Shown here in pieces: positions 53,277 through 58,737 of a stretch of 58,737 bases of DNA. This DNA is from an uncultured Chitinophaga sp. (lineage in GTDB: Bacteria; Bacteroidota; Bacteroidia; Chitinophagales; Chitinophagaceae). Each line of letters opens with the position of its first letter. Positions within the stretch are counted from its first letter, which is position 1. The DNA lies in contig NZ_CABHOU010000011.1 in the NCBI RefSeq assembly GCF_902168175.1, positions 1-58,737 of the forward strand, given 5' to 3'. The notes beneath the pieces are model-generated. The model saw nothing but the letters and a program-made list of their open reading frames with translations, was not told the DNA's origin and did not search any database. Both the position numbers and the translations under genes were made by a program.

Positions 53277-55004
53277 ATGAAACAATTGATTTATTTACTG
53301 CTGGTGGTATTGGCTTTTACGGCCTGTACCAAAACATTCACAGATACGAACATCAACCCCAACCAGTTTGCCAGTGCCACACCCGAAGCCATTATGCAGG
53401 GCGTGGTCAAACGTACCAGCGATTTGCTGGCTACCGCGAACATGAACTATCACTGGACGGGCTCGCACCTGTTATGTATTGGTGGCGGCTCTTCGAGGTA
53501 TGGTGTGGGTGAGGACGGTTTTTGGGAAACAGCTTATGTAGAACTGTTAGGCAATCTTAAACAGATAGAAACCTTGTATGCCGATAAGCCTGGTTTTGAA
53601 AATCGTGTACAGATAGCGCGCATCTGGCGTAGTTATGTGTATTCAATACTGGTGGGAACTTACGGGCCTGTCCCGATGAAGAATGCGCTGCAAAGTGCAG
53701 GCAGCAGTTCGATTATGTTTGACGAGGAAGACAGCGTTTACACCAATTTGCTTAGTACTTTAAAAGCAGCCGGCGATGGTATTGATGTAACGAAAGATAA
53801 ACTGACCTACGATGGTGTATATGCCGGTGACCTTACCAAATGGAAGAAGCTGGCCAATACACTGCGCCTGAAGCTAGCCTTACGTTGTCGCCGTAATTTA
53901 AATACAGTGGCCGATGCGCATATCCAGGAAGTAATGGCGAATGAAGCATTACTGATTAACCAGGAAAATGAAACCGCAAAAATGGCATATGAGAACATCG
54001 ATGGCAATCAGAGCCCGTACTTTATCCGTTATGTGCGTAATGTATATACCAGTGATATTGCGGCTAAGATGAGCGATTTTGTATTTACCTACCTGCGTGC
54101 TTACAAAGATCCGCGCCTGCAGGCTTATTATGATACCGTGCCAACGATCAACCGTTTCCTGGTAACAGATACGTTGCCCAGTCAGCTCGACGATTCGCTT
54201 CGCATTGTAACCTACACCATTCCTTACTTCGGCATGCCCAAAGCGCCGCGCCTGTTGCCCGGCTGGGGCATTACCGCTGATCCTGTAGGCGGGCTCAATA
54301 TCCTCACCTATTCCGATCCGAAGAAATCAATCGTATTCGCAGCTGATAAACCTTTCATTCATTTGTCGTACGCAGAAACGTTGTTCATGAAAGCCGAAGC
54401 AGCGAAGCTGGGACTGGGCGGCTCTAAAACGGCCGAAGAGTATTACAACGCCGGTATAGACGCGAATTTCGCGAACTGGGGCATTAGCAGTGCAGCAGTG
54501 GCTTACAAGGCGCAGGACGGTATTAAGTTCGGTACGTCGAGCCCGGGTTTTTTGAACTACCTGGGTATTGTGAGTACAGGCATTTCTTTGGATGATATGC
54601 AGAAGATATGGATACAACGCTGGCTCAACTACTTCCCTGACGGCGGGTTCGATGCCTGGTGTCTGATACGGCGCACACGTATGCTGGATTTACCGCCTTT
54701 AACCAACCCGGCTAACCAGTTCATTACAGAAACGTATGCCGATATGCCTAACCGCTGGGTGTATCCTACTACGGTAATCAACTATAACGTACCAGGCTAT
54801 AACGAAGCCGTGGCAAAGCTGGGGGGCGATGAAAAGAATCCATACATCAACCTTAAATTTTTACAACCGCTCGCCCGTAAAGACTGGGATAAAGTACCGG
54901 CCGCCATCAACTTTTCCTTTATTCAAAAATGGTACGGCAGCGATATGCAGCAACTGGCAGCCAGCGGCGCGAAATACACTTTAGTTAGGGCCTATAAACT
55001 TTAA
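53277..55004 (+). CDS. SusD/RagB-type glycan-binding lipoprotein
   Basis: A 575-residue lipoprotein (lipobox AFTACTKT, Cys17) starting 9 bp after susC. Family segments are NINPNQFASATPEAIMQGVVKR, SYVYSILVGTYGPVPMKNALQ, WKKLANTLRLKLALRCR and SYAETLFMKAEAAKLGLGG, of the SusD-like type in which the C-terminal part ends with IWIQRWLNYFPDGGFDAWCLIRR. It forms the lid on SusC and binds the glycan. Confidence 0.92.
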   Translation: MKQLIYLLLVVLAFTACTKTFTDTNINPNQFASATPEAIMQGVVKRTSDLLATANMNYHWTGSHLLCIGGGSSRYGVGEDGFWETAYVELLGNLKQIETLYADKPGFENRVQIARIWRSYVYSILVGTYGPVPMKNALQSAGSSSIMFDEEDSVYTNLLSTLKAAGDGIDVTKDKLTYDGVYAGDLTKWKKLANTLRLKLALRCRRNLNTVADAHIQEVMANEALLINQENETAKMAYENIDGNQSPYFIRYVRNVYTSDIAAKMSDFVFTYLRAYKDPRLQAYYDTVPTINRFLVTDTLPSQLDDSLRIVTYTIPYFGMPKAPRLLPGWGITADPVGGLNILTYSDPKKSIVFAADKPFIHLSYAETLFMKAEAAKLGLGGSKTAEEYYNAGIDANFANWGISSAAVAYKAQDGIKFGTSSPGFLNYLGIVSTGISLDDMQKIWIQRWLNYFPDGGFDAWCLIRRTRMLDLPPLTNPANQFITETYADMPNRWVYPTTVINYNVPGYNEAVAKLGGDEKNPYINLKFLQPLARKDWDKVPAAINFSFIQKWYGSDMQQLAASGAKYTLVRAYKL

Positions 55005-55008
55005 TTTT

Positions 55009-56103
55009 ATGAAGAAGCTGATAAATATCCTGATAATTGCTGCCCTGTTCCTGAGCACGGGCTGTAGTAAAGATGAAGGTCCGAAAGCGGAAGATCATTT
55101 CCTGAACTATGATATTCCCGAAGTGCCGGTTACGGAGAGTTATACCACCGGGGCCTTTTACTATGAAGTGGGTACGTTTAATCCTAACATTAAAGAGAAC
55201 CCGCTGGCCGGCAAATACACCATGGTAAACGGTGTAGTGCCGCCTGCACTCATGAATAAACACCTGGAATATGCCGCTAAGGCCGGATTGAACTACCTCG
55301 TATTCTCATTCCGCTCCGCCAGTCGTGACAACAATGCCTTTCGCCGCGACTCCGCCATTATACAATCTTACCTGGACGTGGTAGGCGAGCAGCCTGTCAA
55401 CTTTGCGCTGGCCTACAATTTTCAGAGCGGCACGTACGGGCTTAGCGCTACCGCGCCGCTGGAGAACGATGCCGTAAAGCTGGAGCAGTTTTACAAAGAT
55501 TTCGAACGGGTGGCCTACCTGTTCGCCAGTCCGAAGTACATGCAGCACAGCGGTAAAAGGCTACTCTATATTCAGAACGCCCAGAACCTGTTCTCAAATA
55601 ACAATCCTGCCGTTTATACAACTTTACGCCAGCGGTTAGCCGCTTTGGGATTTGAGTTGTACATTGTGGGTATGCAGGACAGGTGGACGCCCCCGGCCCG
55701 TTACGTTTTCCGTTACAAGGGCTGTGTAGACGCTATCTATCACCAGAATTTCAGGCCCGATGGCTACGACAGGTTTTATTTATTGCCGCAGATGATGGAC
55801 CAGAACTGGAAGTATTCCAAAAAGTATTTTGCAGACAGTTTGAAGGTGGATTATGTGCCTAACGTATTTCCCGCTTACAACTATCTTATACAAACGCCAA
55901 CCAGCCTTAATCCCAACATTACCCGTTCCGACAATGGCGAAATGTATAAGCAGCTCTGCAATGTGGCGAAAATGAATGCCGGTAACAACAGGCTGATACT
56001 GATAGATGCGTTCAACAAATGGGACGAAGACCTGCAAATAGAGCCTGCAGAGAGTTATGGCGAGTTGTACCTCGACATTACCCGAACGCAGTTTAAAAAA
56101 TAA
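55009..56103 (+). CDS. GH99-like lipoprotein with a substituted catalytic site
   Basis: A 364-residue lipoprotein (lipobox LSTGCSKD, Cys19) with the fold of GH99/GH71-like glycosidases. It has GAFYYEVGTFNPNI and AAKAGLNYLVFSFRS at the start, and the C-terminal signature FNKWDEDLQIEPAESYGELYLD. In GH99 endo-alpha-mannosidases I recall FNEWxEGxQIEP, with two catalytic glutamates. Here the first is Lys337 and the second Glu340. The protein may therefore bind mannan without cutting it, or use another mechanism. It starts 4 bp after susD, the usual place of a surface binding protein. Confidence 0.8.
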   Translation: MKKLINILIIAALFLSTGCSKDEGPKAEDHFLNYDIPEVPVTESYTTGAFYYEVGTFNPNIKENPLAGKYTMVNGVVPPALMNKHLEYAAKAGLNYLVFSFRSASRDNNAFRRDSAIIQSYLDVVGEQPVNFALAYNFQSGTYGLSATAPLENDAVKLEQFYKDFERVAYLFASPKYMQHSGKRLLYIQNAQNLFSNNNPAVYTTLRQRLAALGFELYIVGMQDRWTPPARYVFRYKGCVDAIYHQNFRPDGYDRFYLLPQMMDQNWKYSKKYFADSLKVDYVPNVFPAYNYLIQTPTSLNPNITRSDNGEMYKQLCNVAKMNAGNNRLILIDAFNKWDEDLQIEPAESYGELYLDITRTQFKK

Positions 56104-56117
56104 AACGACAGATATAT

Positions 56118-58340
56118 ATGGTTAGGACTAGTTTAAAGTGGATGAGCATGGCAGTACTGTTATACTGCCCCGTATCAGATAGTATTGCACAGGCAAAGCC
56201 TGCACAAACACAAAGTTTTTTATCTTATGTTGATCCGCGTATAGGTAATGTGGGCCAGCTGTTGGAGCCTACGCGCCCAACAGTGCAGTTGCCCAACCAG
56301 GTAATGCGTATGTACCCCGTACGAGCCAATTATATCGACGACCAGATCACGAGTTTTCCTTTACTGGTCGTGTCGCACCGGCAGGGAGAAGCGTTTTCTT
56401 TTAAACCCATATCCGGAGAAGTAACGCCTGCCGGTTTTCAGCAACGTTTAACGTACGATCACGACCTGGAAGTACTGCGCCCCTGGAAGTACGAAACGTA
56501 TTTAGTAGATGATGATATTACGGTGGGTTTTACGCCAGGCGAGAAGAGTGGTATCTATACATTCACGTTCCCAAAAAACAAACCGCAACACTTGTTGCTG
56601 GGCGATTACAATGGCGGTAATAACGAATGGCAACTGAACGGCAATGAATTAACCGGTGTGACTACCTATCACGGTTATGTGAAGATATTCCTGTACGGTG
56701 TGTTTAACAACAAACCGACTATACAACCGAAAGAGAAAGGAAAGGCAGTGCTGACGTTTACCGCATCGGATATAGCGTACCGTTATGCCGTGTCGTTCAT
56801 CAGTGCAGAACAGGCGAAGAAGAATTATACAAAGGAACTGGGCAGCGGTATTACAGTTGATGCGTTGGCTAAAAAGGGCGAAGCAGCCTGGGGTAAAGTG
56901 ATTAACCAGATACAGGTGAAAGGCGCTACAGAAGCACAGAAACGCAGCTTTTATACCGCTTTGTACCGTTGTTACGAACGTATGGTGGATATCACTGAAG
57001 ATGGCCAGTACTACAGCGGTTACGATCGTAAAATTCACCAGACCAACAGGCCGTTTTATGTGGACGACTGGAGCTGGGATACCTACCTGGCGCATCACCC
57101 TTTAAGAACTATTTTAAATCCGACACAGGAAGAAGATATGCTCGACTCCTATGTAAACATGTACGAGCAGAGCGGCTGGATGCCTACCTTCCCGGTTATT
57201 TACGGCGATCACGCGTGTATGAACGGCTTCCATTCCACCATTTCTTTTTTAGATGCGCATAACAAAGGGCTGAAACGTTTCGACCTGGAAAAAGCCTACG
57301 AAGGAGCGAAGAAAAATGCAGATGAAGCCACCATGCTTCCCTGGAAAAACGGTCCCAAAGGGCCATTGGACGATTTCTACTACAAGAACGGTTATTTCCC
57401 TTCGCTGGCAAAAGGAGAGGAAGAAACAGATAAGATGGTGCATGGCTGGGAAAAACGTCAGGCTGTAGCAGTAACCCTGGGTGCCAGTTACGACGACTGG
57501 GCCACCGGTCAGCTGGCATTGGCTTTAGGTAAAAAAGAGGATGCAGACCGGTTTGCGAAACGTGCGCTTAACTATAAAAACCTGTACGATCCGAAGTTTA
57601 AGATGTTTATGCCCAAAGATGCGAAAGGCAACTGGGTAGACATAGATCCAAAGTTCGATGGTGGTATGGGCGCACGCGATTACTATGATGAGAACAATGG
57701 TTATACTTACCAGTGGCAGGTGCAGCATGACATTCCGGGTTTGCGTTTGCTGATGGGCGGGTCCAAACCAATGGAAGAAAACCTTGACCAGTTGTTCCGT
57801 GAAGGGCTGGGGCGCAGTAAGTACGAGTTCTGGGCAAAGTTGCCAGATGCCACCGGTAACGTTGGGCAGTTCTCTATGGGCAACGAGCCGAGCTTCCATA
57901 TTCCTTATCTGTACAACTTCACCGGCAGTCCGTGGAAAACGCAGAAGCGCATCCGTTTCCTGCTGGACGTTTGGTATAAGGATAACATTTTCGGAATCCC
58001 CGGCGATGAAGATGGTGGTGGTATGACAGCCTTCGTTGTGTTTTCGTCCCTGGGTTTTTACCCTGTTACACCGGGCAAACCAGTGTATACGATCGGCAGT
58101 CCGCTGTTCGAGGAATCGAAGATCAGTTTGCCCAATGGCAAACAGTTTAAAGTCACCGCAAAAAATTGTTCTACTATAAATAAATACATACAGCGGGCTC
58201 GTTTCAACGGACAGCCACTTCAGTCTCCGTTCTTCACCCACCAGCAATTGTTGAATGGTGGCGTATTAGAGTTGGAGATGGGCCCCAAACCCAATAAGGA
58301 ATGGGGTACTACCGCTGCGATGGCCGGTATGTACGACTAA
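56118..58340 (+). CDS. GH92 exo-alpha-mannosidase
   Basis: A 740-residue secreted enzyme with signal peptide (ending SDSIAQ). GH92 enzymes remove terminal alpha-mannose residues, calcium-dependently. Family segments are FLSYVDPRIGNVGQLLEPTR at the N-terminus, RCYERMVDITEDGQYYSGYDRK, NEPSFHIPYLYNFTGSPWKTQ with the candidate acid Glu590, and PGDEDGGGMTAFVVFSSLGFYPV with candidate bases Asp630 and Asp632. The N-terminal block is of a variant type (LEPTRPTVQLPNQVMRM). The gene follows the GH99-like gene by 14 bp. The anomeric linkage preference cannot be read. Confidence 0.92.
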   Translation: MVRTSLKWMSMAVLLYCPVSDSIAQAKPAQTQSFLSYVDPRIGNVGQLLEPTRPTVQLPNQVMRMYPVRANYIDDQITSFPLLVVSHRQGEAFSFKPISGEVTPAGFQQRLTYDHDLEVLRPWKYETYLVDDDITVGFTPGEKSGIYTFTFPKNKPQHLLLGDYNGGNNEWQLNGNELTGVTTYHGYVKIFLYGVFNNKPTIQPKEKGKAVLTFTASDIAYRYAVSFISAEQAKKNYTKELGSGITVDALAKKGEAAWGKVINQIQVKGATEAQKRSFYTALYRCYERMVDITEDGQYYSGYDRKIHQTNRPFYVDDWSWDTYLAHHPLRTILNPTQEEDMLDSYVNMYEQSGWMPTFPVIYGDHACMNGFHSTISFLDAHNKGLKRFDLEKAYEGAKKNADEATMLPWKNGPKGPLDDFYYKNGYFPSLAKGEEETDKMVHGWEKRQAVAVTLGASYDDWATGQLALALGKKEDADRFAKRALNYKNLYDPKFKMFMPKDAKGNWVDIDPKFDGGMGARDYYDENNGYTYQWQVQHDIPGLRLLMGGSKPMEENLDQLFREGLGRSKYEFWAKLPDATGNVGQFSMGNEPSFHIPYLYNFTGSPWKTQKRIRFLLDVWYKDNIFGIPGDEDGGGMTAFVVFSSLGFYPVTPGKPVYTIGSPLFEESKISLPNGKQFKVTAKNCSTINKYIQRARFNGQPLQSPFFTHQQLLNGGVLELEMGPKPNKEWGTTAAMAGMYD

Positions 58341-58354
58341 AATTAATTCCTTTT

Positions 58355-58737
58355 ATGAAAAAGAAACTATTGTTATTAACCGCCGCGCTGGCGTACTTCG
58401 CCGGCGTAATGGGGCAGGTTGCGCCTATTGCGCAAGCCGTAAAGGGCCGCGTGATATGCGGTTACCAGGGATGGTTCAACGCTTATGGCGACGGTTCGCC
58501 CATTGCCCGCTGGCGGCATTGGTCGGGTGGACAGTTCAACACCAATAACGGCGCACCTTCTCCCGGCCACATCTCCTTCGAGGTATATCCCGATGTGAGC
58601 GAATATGGCCCCGCGCAACTGTTCCAGACTAACCTTGGTAACCTGAACGACGGCTCCGCCTCCAAACTCTATACATCGTATCATTACGAAACCCTCGACC
58701 TGCATTTTAAATGGATGCAGCAGTACGGGATAGATGG
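58355..58737 (+). CDS. GH71/99-like secreted protein, truncated by window end
   Basis: The first 127 codons are visible and the frame is open to the last base. After a signal peptide (MKKKLLLLTAALAYFAGVMGQ) comes the GH71/GH99-like start VICGYQGWFNAYGDGSPIARWRHWS, followed by SFEVYPDVSEYGPAQLF and YETLDLHFKWMQQYGIDG. These are typical of Bacteroidota GH71/99-like enzymes, which may act as endo-alpha-mannanases. Its catalytic signature lies outside the window. It begins 14 bp after the GH92 stop, so it belongs to the mannan operon. Confidence 0.85.
   Translation, partial: MKKKLLLLTAALAYFAGVMGQVAPIAQAVKGRVICGYQGWFNAYGDGSPIARWRHWSGGQFNTNNGAPSPGHISFEVYPDVSEYGPAQLFQTNLGNLNDGSASKLYTSYHYETLDLHFKWMQQYGID

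Overview
The window reads as a chromosomal segment of a Bacteroidota bacterium, most likely Chitinophagaceae (Chitinophaga-like). The reasons are two SusC/SusD pairs, an ECF sigma/FecR pair with an STN-domain TonB receptor, many lipoproteins, a bacillithiol-type YtxJ, and promoters of the Bacteroidota type (TTTG, 19-23 bp, TAnnTTTG). No rRNA, tRNA, CRISPR array or complete insertion sequence was recognised.

Positions 1-16.8 kb are mostly housekeeping: a DUF4230 protein, an AraC regulator, an S9 peptidase, a DMT transporter, a polyprenol-phosphate glycosyltransferase, a DnaQ-type exonuclease, the muropeptide ligase Mpl, a small lipoprotein with YtxJ, UbiX, AroQ, biotin synthase, an M42 peptidase, a UbiA-like protein and an acyl-CoA carboxylase beta subunit. 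The intergenic spaces at 11.5-13.2 kb carry dispersed palindromic repeats. Part of that family recurs near 22.8 kb.

Positions 16.9-32.3 kb are accessory. They hold an unusual tandem repeat array (17564-17853) ahead of an orphan LuxE-type acyl-protein synthetase, a HigBA toxin-antitoxin pair and lipoproteins. They also hold a Gfo/Idh/MocA lipoprotein, a LytTR response regulator with a propeller-GAF histidine kinase, and a PAS kinase that lacks its phospho-accepting histidine beside a single-domain receiver.

Positions 32.6-42.9 kb are a polysaccharide utilization locus: ECF sigma, FecR, STN-SusC, SusD, a PKD-containing binding lipoprotein, GH16 and GH30. The enzymes point to beta-1,3/beta-1,6-glucan. 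A CBM6-like protein, a YdeI-like protein, a GNAT, an unknown secreted protein and an Fpg/Nei glycosylase separate it from a second locus at 47.3-58.7 kb.

The second locus has a membrane-spanning regulator (ConA-like/Kelch sensor, TM helix, SARP-like DNA-binding end), SusC without STN, SusD, a GH99-like lipoprotein with a lysine at a catalytic glutamate position, GH92, and a GH71/99-like protein cut by the window end. The enzymes point to alpha-mannan. Together the two loci fit removal of both main polymers of the fungal/yeast cell wall. The most novel-looking part is the SARP-like membrane regulator together with four direct repeats of exact 12-bp period just before the SusC promoter, where such a regulator would be expected to bind.
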